Below, in pieces: positions 1 through 6,185 of a stretch of 7,884 nt of DNA; positions within the stretch are counted from its first letter, which is position 1, and each line of letters opens with the position of its first letter. The notes beneath the pieces are model-generated. The model ran no database searches, had not been told where the DNA came from, and saw nothing but the letters and a program-made list of their open reading frames with translations. Source of the DNA: an uncultured Eubacteriales bacterium (GTDB lineage Bacteria > Bacillota > Clostridia > Monoglobales > Monoglobaceae); the NCBI GenBank assembly GCA_958346135.1, contig CATVQN010000042.1, forward strand, positions 1-7,884, given 5' to 3'. Both the position numbers and the translations under genes were made by a program.

Positions 1-8
1 TTTTAAAA

Positions 9-839
9 CTATCCCAAAATACCGATTTTCAGTAAAAACAGAAAAATAGTGGGCGCTACCAGAATAATACTGTCGCATCGGTCTAAAATGCCGCCGTGAC
101 CGGGCAGTAAAGTGCCAAAATCTTTGATGTTATACTGGCGTTTGATAATGGATGCCACCAAGTCCCCGATTTCGGAGACAACCGCCGCAATCAGCCCCAG
201 TATAAACAAAAGCCAGAGATTCAGCTGACTTCCGCCGAGAGCGGATGGAAAGCAGAGATTTACAATGACTCCGAAAAGAATAAAGCTCAGTCCGCAGCCA
301 ACCACGCCGCCAATGGCACCCGCAACGGTTTTCTTGGGGCTGATATTGGGGCAGAGCTTTCTGCCGCCGATGGCTTTGCCTGTAAAATAGGCACAGCTGT
401 CAGTCATAAAAGCACCTAAAAACACCAGCCAGATATAGATGTTTCCAAGTTCCAGTCTTCGGATATAGATAATGTGGGACAGAAAATAAGGAATATAGAT
501 CAGCGCCATGACCAGCAGAGCCAGATGCTGAAAGGTCAGCTTTCTGTGGGCGCCCAGCATCATCACAAACAGCAGTACGATATAGATATAAACCAGTGCC
601 AGCGCGGTATCCAGTGAAAAATAGGCGCCGAGCGGAATCAGCACGGTAGCGAGATAACCCATGCCGCAAAGCAGCTTATATTGGGTAAGGCCTACCGCTC
701 CGTAAAACTCGTACATTCCAATCAATGCGGCTGCCATGACCATGCCGATTACCACCGGTGTTGGGCAGAACAAAAGCAGAACAATCAAGGGCAGTCCGAT
801 TGCCGCTGTCAGTACTCTTTGCTTTAAGGATGTATCCAT
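9..839 (-). CDS. cdsA: Phosphatidate cytidylyltransferase
   Basis: This enzyme condenses CTP with phosphatidic acid to give CDP-diacylglycerol, the precursor of the anionic phospholipids, in the cytoplasmic membrane. The 276-residue product is hydrophobic throughout, with about eight likely membrane segments, and has normal family length. The C-terminal third carries the family signature: TDSCAYFTGK (146-155) with Asp147, SPKKTVAG (167-174), EIGD (223-226), then SIIKR (230-234), KD (239-240), PGHGG (246-250) and LDRCD (252-256). The residue before the last Asp of the signature is Cys, where a larger hydrophobic residue is more usual. The ATG lies one base after the uppS stop, and a GGAGGT site (850-855) inside the end of uppS sits 10 bases upstream, so translation is probably coupled. 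The stop codon falls 8 bases from the window edge, so the next gene is not visible. Identification is secure. Confidence 0.97.
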   Translation of the reverse strand: MDTSLKQRVLTAAIGLPLIVLLLFCPTPVVIGMVMAAALIGMYEFYGAVGLTQYKLLCGMGYLATVLIPLGAYFSLDTALALVYIYIVLLFVMMLGAHRKLTFQHLALLVMALIYIPYFLSHIIYIRRLELGNIYIWLVFLGAFMTDSCAYFTGKAIGGRKLCPNISPKKTVAGAIGGVVGCGLSFILFGVIVNLCFPSALGGSQLNLWLLFILGLIAAVVSEIGDLVASIIKRQYNIKDFGTLLPGHGGILDRCDSIILVAPTIFLFLLKIGILG

Positions 840-840
840 T

Positions 841-1587
841 CTATTTCACACCTCCGAACCGCCGATCACGGTTTTGATAGTCAAAAATGGCCTGTTCCAT
901 ATCCGCTGGTTTAAAATCCGGCCAGCAAATATCACTGTACCAAAATTCAGCATAGGCCGCCTGCCATAGCATGAAGTTGGATAGACGTTTCTCACCGCTG
1001 GGGCGGATGATCAGATCCACCTCGGGCAGGCCTGCCGTATCTAGATAGCCGGCAAAAACCGATTCGTCAATTTCCTCCGGTTTGCGTCTGCCGGATGCCG
1101 CCTCTGCCGCAAGCGTGCGTGCGGCTCTGACAATCTCATCACGGCCGCCATAGTTTAAGGCAATGTTTAAAATCATTCGGTCTCCGCCGGCGGTCACTTC
1201 CTCGGCATGGTGGATGGCCTCCTGAATCTTTGGCGTCAGCGGGGTAATATCACCGCTGATTTTCAGTTTCATATTCCGACCCTTAAACTTTTCTTCTACC
1301 ATCATCAAATAGTCATATAACAGCTTCATTAAAGCGTCAATCTCTTTTTGGGGTCTTGACCAGTTTTCGGTGGAAAACGCATAGACAGTCAGAACTTCTA
1401 CACCCAGTCCGTTACAATAGTCGCAGATATCCTCTAAAATGTCCGCCCCCCGCTTATGGCCGGCAGAACGAGGAAGCCCTCGGCGCTTGGCCCAGCGACC
1501 GTTTCCGTCCATAATGATGCCGATATGCCGGGGGATCCGATTTTGATCCAGTACGATTTTTTTCCCCTTTTTCTTACCCAAAAACAC
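841..1587 (-). CDS. uppS: Isoprenyl transferase (undecaprenyl diphosphate synthase)
   Basis: This cytosolic cis-prenyltransferase extends farnesyl diphosphate with isopentenyl diphosphate to make undecaprenyl diphosphate, the lipid carrier for peptidoglycan and other wall polymers. Numbered from the GTG at 1587, the 248-residue product has family length. HIGIIMDGNGRWA (21-33) holds the catalytic Asp27. TVYAFSTENWSRP lies at 67-79, and the IPP-binding end has Arg195, Arg201 and Ser203 in the usual spacing. The Thr after Arg195 in the common RTSGE or RTGGE motif is Pro here. The frame stays open upstream to ATG 1725, and another ATG lies at 1602. However, ATG 1602 overlaps GGAGGAG (1594-1600), which stands exactly 6 bases before GTG 1587, so GTG is the better start. 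TTG 1581 is a weaker alternative. The gene follows frr after 91 bases and precedes cdsA by 1 base. A hairpin lies just ahead of the binding site. Confidence 0.96.
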   Translation of the reverse strand: MFLGKKKGKKIVLDQNRIPRHIGIIMDGNGRWAKRRGLPRSAGHKRGADILEDICDYCNGLGVEVLTVYAFSTENWSRPQKEIDALMKLLYDYLMMVEEKFKGRNMKLKISGDITPLTPKIQEAIHHAEEVTAGGDRMILNIALNYGGRDEIVRAARTLAAEAASGRRKPEEIDESVFAGYLDTAGLPEVDLIIRPSGEKRLSNFMLWQAAYAEFWYSDICWPDFKPADMEQAIFDYQNRDRRFGGVK

Positions 1588-1593
1588 AGAAAT

Positions 1594-1600
1594 CTCCTCC
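1594..1600 (-). promoter_or_regulatory. Ribosome binding site that sets the uppS start
   Basis: The minus strand reads GGAGGAG, 6 bases ahead of GTG 1587. It overlaps the in-frame ATG at 1602, so that ATG cannot use it. No comparable site precedes ATG 1602 or ATG 1725, which would begin inside the end of frr. This supports GTG 1587 as the real start. Confidence 0.8.
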
Positions 1601-1603
1601 ATA

Positions 1604-1646
1604 CGACATGGGGAATAGAAGGAGTAACCCTCTATTCCCCACGTTG
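1604..1646 (-). repeat. Long hairpin in the uppS leader
   Basis: An 11-base perfect inverted repeat (arms 1609-1619 and 1631-1641) is extended inward by two GC pairs (1621-1622 with 1628-1629) across one mismatch. It extends outward by a few more pairs to 1604 and 1646 with one mismatch and one pair that is G-U on only one strand. In the minus-strand transcript the stem ends about 3 bases before the uppS ribosome binding site. No T run follows, so it is not an ordinary intrinsic terminator. The apical region reads CUCCUU in the RNA (1619-1624), which can pair with GAGGAG of the uppS binding site. It could be a translational control hairpin, an RNA processing or stability element, or a copy of a small dispersed palindrome. 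The structure is directly visible; the role is inferred. Confidence 0.8.
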
Positions 1647-1678
1647 ATAACTTCTCGTCTTTTGCGGTCAAATCCGCT

Positions 1679-2224
1679 TTAGACTTCCAGAATTTCCTTT
1701 TCCTTTGCCGAAATAATTCCGTCAATCTTTTTTACAAAGTTATCGGTCAGTTTTTGTACCTGATCTTCCAAATCCTTGAGATCATCTTCGGTAATCTCAT
1801 TGGCCTTCTTTTGCTTTTTGAACTGCTCTAAAGAGTCACGGCGAATATTGCGAATGGCAACCTTTGCTTCTTCGCCCCGCTTGGATACGTTTTTATTCAG
1901 TTCTTTTCTGCGTTCCTCAGTAAGCGGCGGAAAATTCAGACGAATCACCTTGCCGTCATTGTTGGGATTGATACCGATATCTGAGGCCAGAATTGCTTTC
2001 TCAATTTCTTTCAGTACGGATATATCCCAGGGCTGTACGATCATAGTTCTGGCCTCGGGCACTGAGATAGTACCTACCTGGGCAAGAGGGGTCTGTACCC
2101 CATAATATTCCACTGTAATTTTATCTAAAATTGCCGGATTGGCTCTGCCGGCACGGATAGAGGCCAGGTCGTGTTCTAAGGAATCAATTGCCTTATTCAT
2201 TTTATTCTCGGTATTTTTCATCAT
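1679..2224 (-). CDS. frr: Ribosome recycling factor
   Basis: The factor splits post-termination ribosomes together with EF-G so that subunits can be reused; it acts in the cytosol. The 181-residue product (from ATG 2224) matches the family in length and layout. Domain I helix 1 carries SIRAGRANPAILD (22-34). The small beta domain II follows with VEYYG and PLAQVGTISV, then EART. The long C-terminal helices of domain I contain NIRRDSLEQFKK and a charged Lys/Glu-rich end. The frame opens at GTG 2230, but the GAAAGG site (2234-2239) is only 3 bases from it and 9 bases from ATG 2224, so ATG 2224 is preferred. ATG 2221 is the next possibility. frr lies just downstream of pyrH (about 22 bases), the conserved pyrH-frr order found in most bacteria. 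Confidence 0.97.
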   Translation of the reverse strand: MMKNTENKMNKAIDSLEHDLASIRAGRANPAILDKITVEYYGVQTPLAQVGTISVPEARTMIVQPWDISVLKEIEKAILASDIGINPNNDGKVIRLNFPPLTEERRKELNKNVSKRGEEAKVAIRNIRRDSLEQFKKQKKANEITEDDLKDLEDQVQKLTDNFVKKIDGIISAKEKEILEV

Positions 2225-2246
2225 ATTCACTCGCCTTTCTATAGTT

Positions 2247-2957
2247 TTAACGGCTTACTAAGGTCCCGATATTTTCGCCCATTACTGCACGTTTAATATT
2301 TTCAGGATCATCTAATCCAAACACCAAAATAGGAATGTTGTTATCCATACACAAGGAGGTTGCGGTGGAGTCCATAACCCCAAGCTGTTTATTTAAAACA
2401 TCAATAAAACTGAGAGAATCAAATTTTTTAGCCTCAGGATTGATGTGCGGATCGCTGTCATAGACGCCGTCCACTTTTTTCGCAAGAAGAATCACTTCGG
2501 CATCAATTTCCGCTGCCCGAAGTGCTGCCGCTGTATCGGTGGAGAAGAAGGGATTTCCGGTTCCGCAGGCAAAAATCACAACTCTTCCTTTCTGCAAATG
2601 CCGAGCCGCTTTTAATCGAATATAAGGCTCGGCAATCTGACGCATCTCAATAGCGGTTTGTACCCGGCTCTCTACGCCCAGTTGCTCCAAGGCATCCAGC
2701 AGTGCCAGAGAGTTAATGACCGTAGCCAGCATTCCCATGTGGTCAGCCCGAGAACGGTCCATTCCCTCTCCGGTGCGGCCACGCCAGAAATTACCGCCGC
2801 CTACAACGATTGCAATTTCCACGCCCATGTCATAGCATTCTTTCACTTTTTGTGCAATGGCGTTTACCGTAGCCTGATCCAGACCAAACCCCGCATCTCC
2901 TGCAAGTGCTTCTCCGCTGATTTTTAGCATGACTCTTTTATACTTTGGATGATTCAT
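2247..2957 (-). CDS. pyrH: UMP kinase
   Basis: The enzyme phosphorylates UMP to UDP with ATP, a step in the supply of UTP and CTP; bacterial enzymes are hexamers regulated by GTP and UTP. The 236-residue product has the amino-acid-kinase fold typical of PyrH and no similarity to eukaryotic UMP/CMP kinases. Visible motifs are KISGEAL (12-18), the GGGNFWRG loop (53-60), [11 protein letters not shown] (72-82), [13 protein letters not shown] (132-144), [10 protein letters not shown] (161-170) and MDSTATSLC (195-203). The start is well supported: GGGAGGT (2964-2970) is 6 bases ahead of the ATG. Unusually for bacteria, rpsB and tsf do not lie upstream. That place is taken by a small bitopic membrane protein gene, 38 bases away, and a COG2426-type gene. 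The frr gene follows closely, and both are probably on one message. Confidence 0.97.
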   Translation of the reverse strand: MNHPKYKRVMLKISGEALAGDAGFGLDQATVNAIAQKVKECYDMGVEIAIVVGGGNFWRGRTGEGMDRSRADHMGMLATVINSLALLDALEQLGVESRVQTAIEMRQIAEPYIRLKAARHLQKGRVVIFACGTGNPFFSTDTAAALRAAEIDAEVILLAKKVDGVYDSDPHINPEAKKFDSLSFIDVLNKQLGVMDSTATSLCMDNNIPILVFGLDDPENIKRAVMGENIGTLVSR

Positions 2958-2995
2958 TTGTTTACCTCCCTGCTTATGTCTGCGTTTTGGATATT

Positions 2996-3382
2996 TTATC
3001 TGCTGCTTTGGGTGCGTCCGGATGTGGATGTGGATGTGGCTTTACTTCCGGTTGTAGCCGAGGACGATGACGTGCTGCTTGCACGGCTGCCGCTGCCGGC
3101 AGTGGAGGTGGGGGAGGGCTTATAACGCTCCAGCTCCGTCTCCAAAATGGTAATTTGATCCTGTAAAAGTTGCACATCGGACTGTAGCTTTTTGTTTTTG
3201 GCCGCAAGAGAATTTTCATCCTCCTGCGATGATTTTGCCGATTCAATCATCATCTGAAACGAACAGGCAAAGGAACCTAAAAAAACGCCTACCGTAATCA
3301 ATAGAATTCCAAATGAAACCAGAACTTTTCTTCCCTTGCCGGTTTTCTGTTTCACGGCAGGCTTTTGTACTTCTTCTCTCAT
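2996..3382 (-). CDS. Unrecognised bitopic membrane protein with coiled coil and Ser/Thr-rich tail
   Basis: I do not recognise this family. From the ATG at 3382 the product has 128 residues. A short basic N-terminus (KQKTGKGRK, 11-19) precedes one membrane segment (about 20-42), which predicts the N-terminus inside. A charged stretch follows (about 54-87: [13 protein letters not shown], then [16 protein letters not shown]) with heptad-like leucines, probably a coiled coil. The tail (89-128) is almost only Ser, Thr, Ala and Gly with scattered Lys and Arg, resembling a flexible wall-spanning linker. No sortase motif or lipobox is seen. An in-frame ATG at 3436 would overlap the upstream gene by 19 bases with a purine run only 1 base away, whereas AAAGGA (3392-3397) is 9 bases before ATG 3382. 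It sits between the COG2426-type gene and pyrH, probably in their operon. The single-span plus coiled-coil layout recalls cell-division proteins such as FtsL or DivIC, but I see no sequence match. Confidence 0.75.
   Translation of the reverse strand: MREEVQKPAVKQKTGKGRKVLVSFGILLITVGVFLGSFACSFQMMIESAKSSQEDENSLAAKNKKLQSDVQLLQDQITILETELERYKPSPTSTAGSGSRASSTSSSSATTGSKATSTSTSGRTQSSR
3020..3039. repeat. Hexanucleotide microsatellite (GGATGT, three copies)
   Basis: Three perfect tandem copies of GGATGT plus a partial fourth lie in the tail of the unrecognised membrane protein gene. On the minus strand they encode a Thr-Ser alternation. Because the unit is six bases, slippage would lengthen or shorten the tail by two residues per unit without shifting the frame. 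Confidence 0.85.
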
Positions 3383-3417
3383 AGGGTGTATTCCTTTCCG
3401 AAAATTTTCTTGCGGAA

Positions 3418-3918
3418 TCAATGGGATGTAATCCATTCTCCTAAGGAACCAAGATTCAAAACCCCCGTCATCAGGAGCAGCATAATGGTACCGGAAATCA
3501 TAATTCCTGCCAGAATTGCCGGCAGGGCGTATTTAAAGCGAATGTCCAAAAGGGAGGCAATCATCGCGCCTGTCCAAGCTCCTGTGGTGGGAAAGGGAAT
3601 CGCAACAAAAAGCATCAGTGCACCGGCGCTGGCCTTGCTCAGTCCCTGTGCTTTTCGATGGGTGCGTTCTTCGAGCCACTGGGCGGCTTTGCCCAAAAGC
3701 CGGGTTTTCTTCAACCATTTTACGACGGGGCGGAATACCAGCATAACAAGCGGTACCGGCAGAAAATTCCCAAATACTGAGATAAGGTAGGCGGTCAACA
3801 CGTTCCATGGCGTATGTTCCAGGTTCGTCATCGCATAGATCATGGAGCCCCTGATTTCCGAAACGGGTACCACCGACCACAAAAACGTCCACCAATAGGT
3901 CAAAAATGTATTTTCCAT
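3418..3918 (-). CDS. COG2426-type small membrane protein (putative small multidrug export family)
   Basis: The 166-residue product looks like the family labelled small multidrug export protein (COG2426, Pfam Sm_multidrug_ex). That label is historical and the transported substrate, if any, is unknown. An N-terminal hydrophobic stretch carries PVSEIRG (18-24). A membrane segment with GNFLPVP (50-56) is followed by a basic cytoplasmic-looking loop (about 67-95). A re-entrant-looking PFPTTGAWTGA (108-118) and a C-terminal membrane helix (about 131-153) complete it. The Pro/Gly motifs with Glu21 and Arg23 are the family hallmarks. AAAGGA (3926-3931) is 7 bases before the ATG. It is the first gene after the promoter at 3990-4018 and is followed 35 bases later by the bitopic protein gene, so it probably heads the pyrH-frr-uppS-cdsA transcript. 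The family call is fairly sure; the function is not. Confidence 0.82.
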   Translation of the reverse strand: MENTFLTYWWTFLWSVVPVSEIRGSMIYAMTNLEHTPWNVLTAYLISVFGNFLPVPLVMLVFRPVVKWLKKTRLLGKAAQWLEERTHRKAQGLSKASAGALMLFVAIPFPTTGAWTGAMIASLLDIRFKYALPAILAGIMISGTIMLLLMTGVLNLGSLGEWITSH

Positions 3919-3989
3919 AAGTCTGTCCTTTGCCGGCAGGAAAGCTTAAAAACGGATATTGAAAATTTCCATGCCAATCTATTTTGTTC

Positions 3990-4018
3990 AGTATAGCATA
4001 TTCCTATTTTTTTTTCAA
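3990..4018 (-). promoter_or_regulatory. Sigma-A-type promoter for the COG2426-pyrH-frr-uppS-cdsA block
   Basis: On the minus strand TTGAAA (4013-4018) and TATACT (3990-3995) are separated by exactly 17 bases, each one base off consensus. A run of nine A residues (4007-4015) overlaps the end of the -35 box and the upstream part of the spacer. It lies in the 120-base gap after the carboxypeptidase gene and would give a leader of about 65 bases before ATG 3918. No clear hairpin terminator for the upstream genes is visible, so readthrough may add to its output. Confidence 0.72.
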
Positions 4019-4038
4019 GAGAAATTTGACAGATAGCT

Positions 4039-5463
4039 CTATTTTCTTCTCTGCTGTCTGCGTCGTTTGCGATTTAGCTGCTGAACCCGCTTGATTTCCT
4101 GATAAAAACGGTAGATACCAAGCAGTAGCAGACCACCCAGAAAGCCCAGCAGTAAATAGCACAGAATTCGAACCGGAGTAAATTGCCAGAGCCACTCACC
4201 CGCCGCCATAGCCGGCCAGAAAAAGCTGCGCTTCACCTCCAGCTCGCTGTAGAGCGGACCGCTGCCAAGCTCCTGATCGTTATGGAGCACCGAAACCGTA
4301 CCTACGGTCTGTCCGGCTGCAACCGGAGCATAAAGTGCCTCCGGAAGATTCAGCCGCGTTTCAAGCTGGTCGGCAGAGGTTCCCTTCGGTACCACCACCG
4401 TTACCTTGTCTGAAGCAGAAAGCGTCACACGGTCTCTGGATTTGGCTTGCTTTACTCGAATTTCGCCCAGCATTTCACCCTTGGAGATCGGTGTAATAAG
4501 CTCATAGGCGGAGAACCCGTAATCCAGCATCCGAATGGTGTCCTTGTGAGAATTACTGACATCCTTGCCCCCAAAGACAGCGGTAATCAGCTCCATACCA
4601 TCGCGTACAGCGGCACCCACCAGACAGTTTCCGGCCTGCGTGGTGTGTCCGGTTTTAATTCCGATGGCACCTTTGTAATAGTAACCGGTATAGCGCATGG
4701 TGGAAAGCAGACCGTTGGTGTTAATATAATAGCGCTGTTTTTCGTGCATATTGGTGGGGGGCATCTTGATATGTGCAATGTCCACCACGTTCCGGAAGGC
4801 TTCATGGGTCATAGCTTCCTTTGCAATCACGACCATGTCTGCGGCGGTGGTATAGTGGTTTTCACTGTGCAGTCCGTGAGGATTTTCAAAATGCGTATCC
4901 TTAAGGCCCAGCTCCGACGCACGACGGTTCATCTGTTCTATAAATGTCTCCGGACTTCCTGCAAGCAGATAGGCAATTGCCATGGCCGCATCGTTCCCGG
5001 AGGGAATCATCAATCCCTGCAGCAAGCGTTCAAAGCTGATACGTTCTCCGGCCACAAGCTCCATATTGCTGCTGTCAGGATCCAGATCCTTCAGCATCTC
5101 TTCGGTAATTTCCGCCTGTGTCTCTAAAGAAACGGTCCCGGCCTCCAGCGCTTCTACAGCAAGCAGACCGGTCATGATTTTGGTGGTACTGGCAGGAAAG
5201 ACCCGCTTTTGACTGTCTGATTCAAACAGCACTGTTCCGGACTTTGCCTCAATCATAATCCCGGTCTCACCCTCTCCCAAAATGGGACGTCCCTGTGCGT
5301 CTGTCCGTGGAGTTTCCTTCTTTTCGGTTTGGGATTGATCGGTTTCTGTTTCGGCGTTTTCTACTGCGATTACGGTTGGTGATGCCGAAAAAAACGGTGA
5401 GGTGCATAACAGCAAGCTGAAACAGAGACTACATATAATTTCGATTTTCAATTTTCTTTTCAA
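4039..5463 (-). CDS. D-alanyl-D-alanine carboxypeptidase (penicillin-binding protein, S11 family) with C-terminal membrane anchor
   Basis: This low-molecular-weight PBP removes the terminal D-Ala from peptidoglycan pentapeptides outside the membrane. Numbered from TTG 5463 (474 residues), a basic start and hydrophobic run (about 2-28) form a signal peptide. A Glu/Thr/Lys-rich linker follows. The catalytic domain has STTK (92-95, nucleophile Ser92), SGN (155-157) and KTG (270-272) in normal spacing. A beta-rich PBP5-type C-terminal domain covers about 325-412. The protein ends with a clear membrane helix (about 432-451) and a very basic tail, where E. coli PBP5 has an amphipathic helix. The frame opens at TTG 5472, but GAAAGGA (5473-5479) touches that codon and is 9 bases from TTG 5463, so 5463 is preferred; ATG 5468 is out of frame. 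It follows tsaB closely, so they are likely co-transcribed. It is of the DacA/DacB/DacF kind; I cannot choose among the paralogues. Confidence 0.94.
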   Translation of the reverse strand: MKRKLKIEIICSLCFSLLLCTSPFFSASPTVIAVENAETETDQSQTEKKETPRTDAQGRPILGEGETGIMIEAKSGTVLFESDSQKRVFPASTTKIMTGLLAVEALEAGTVSLETQAEITEEMLKDLDPDSSNMELVAGERISFERLLQGLMIPSGNDAAMAIAYLLAGSPETFIEQMNRRASELGLKDTHFENPHGLHSENHYTTAADMVVIAKEAMTHEAFRNVVDIAHIKMPPTNMHEKQRYYINTNGLLSTMRYTGYYYKGAIGIKTGHTTQAGNCLVGAAVRDGMELITAVFGGKDVSNSHKDTIRMLDYGFSAYELITPISKGEMLGEIRVKQAKSRDRVTLSASDKVTVVVPKGTSADQLETRLNLPEALYAPVAAGQTVGTVSVLHNDQELGSGPLYSELEVKRSFFWPAMAAGEWLWQFTPVRILCYLLLGFLGGLLLLGIYRFYQEIKRVQQLNRKRRRQQRRK

Positions 5464-5483
5464 ATCATCCAATCCTTTCGCCC

Positions 5484-6185
5484 TTATTTTGCTTCACGTT
5501 CCATGCGTTCCCGTTCTGCCTGAGAAAGCCGTACATACTGCGGAACCAGATCTCCGTATGCGACGGTTTCACCCTTTTGCAGCAGGCTAAGACCGATTTC
5601 CGCAACTGAGGCGCCGAGATTCATATTCTGCATCCGAGTGGCAAATGCCGCCTGCCCACCCAGCGCTTTTTCTATGGTATCCCGATAGACAAAAACGCCG
5701 TCGCCGCAAAACAGTATCGGCAGGCTCTGTGCTTTCAATGCAGAAATCAGCTCTGAAACAGCCAGAGCACGATCCTCACTGATTCTGGAAAATGTGCGGC
5801 CGCCCCGGAACAGAGCGCTATATACTTGTTCCCGCCGGGCGTCCAGGATAGGGCAGATAATTCCGTCAAAAAAAGATGTATTATAGGCCAGTGCGTGGAG
5901 GGTGGAGACAGCGGCACAGGGCTTCTGATGCGCCTGCGCCAGGGCTTTGGCAGTGGCAACCCCGATGCGGACTCCCGTAAAGGAGCCGGGCCCTACTGCC
6001 GCCGCAAAGCAGTCTACGGCTTTAATATCCAGCTCGGCCAGGCGGAACATCTCCGCAATCTGGGGCATCATCTTTTGAGAATGGGTTCGTTTATTATTTA
6101 CTAGGGTCTGTGCCAACAGCCGATGTTCATCCATCAAAGCGGCTGTGGCGGCCATACAGCAGGTATCAATTCCGAAAATCAGCAT
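5484..6185 (-). CDS. tsaB: tRNA threonylcarbamoyladenosine biosynthesis protein TsaB
   Basis: TsaB is the non-catalytic scaffold that binds TsaD and TsaE in making t6A at position 37 of ANN-decoding tRNAs. The 233-residue product has the ASKHA fold signatures of the family: an N-terminal beta strand with GIDTCC (5-10), RTHSQKMMPQI (33-43), and the diagnostic GPGSFTGVRIG (65-75). The rest, SAALHAL-like STLHALAY and a C-terminal PQYVR motif, is also typical. The ATG overlaps the tsaE stop by 7 bases, and GGGAGA (6193-6198) is 7 bases upstream, so the two are translationally coupled. The usual next genes, rimI and tsaD, are not here; a carboxypeptidase gene follows instead. Identification is secure. 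Confidence 0.96.
   Translation of the reverse strand: MLIFGIDTCCMAATAALMDEHRLLAQTLVNNKRTHSQKMMPQIAEMFRLAELDIKAVDCFAAAVGPGSFTGVRIGVATAKALAQAHQKPCAAVSTLHALAYNTSFFDGIICPILDARREQVYSALFRGGRTFSRISEDRALAVSELISALKAQSLPILFCGDGVFVYRDTIEKALGGQAAFATRMQNMNLGASVAEIGLSLLQKGETVAYGDLVPQYVRLSQAERERMEREAK

Noticed and set aside
425..600. Repeated ATATAGAT octamers within cdsA
   Set aside because: They all encode Ile-Tyr-Ile or similar in membrane segments and are not evenly spaced, so protein composition and codon preference explain them.
1604..1646. Hairpin after frr read as an intrinsic terminator
   Set aside because: No T run follows the stem on the minus strand; the next bases form the uppS ribosome binding site instead.
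1663..1678. Short GCGG-CCGC stem just after the frr stop
   Set aside because: Only four pairs and no T run in the direction of transcription; too weak to call a terminator.
2974..3246. Pro/Ala/His-rich 90-residue frame overlapping the unknown membrane protein gene
   Set aside because: It is another reading frame of the same low-complexity DNA, has no good ribosome binding site, and its composition simply mirrors the Ser/Thr-rich tail.
4019..4060. Possible terminator after the carboxypeptidase gene
   Set aside because: Only short AT-rich complementarity is present, and the A/T run downstream is better explained as part of the promoter at 3990-4018.
4447..5127. 226-residue open frame on the plus strand opposite the carboxypeptidase gene
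   Set aside because: It is fully antisense to a gene with all catalytic motifs, has no recognisable domain, and looks like a codon-bias shadow.
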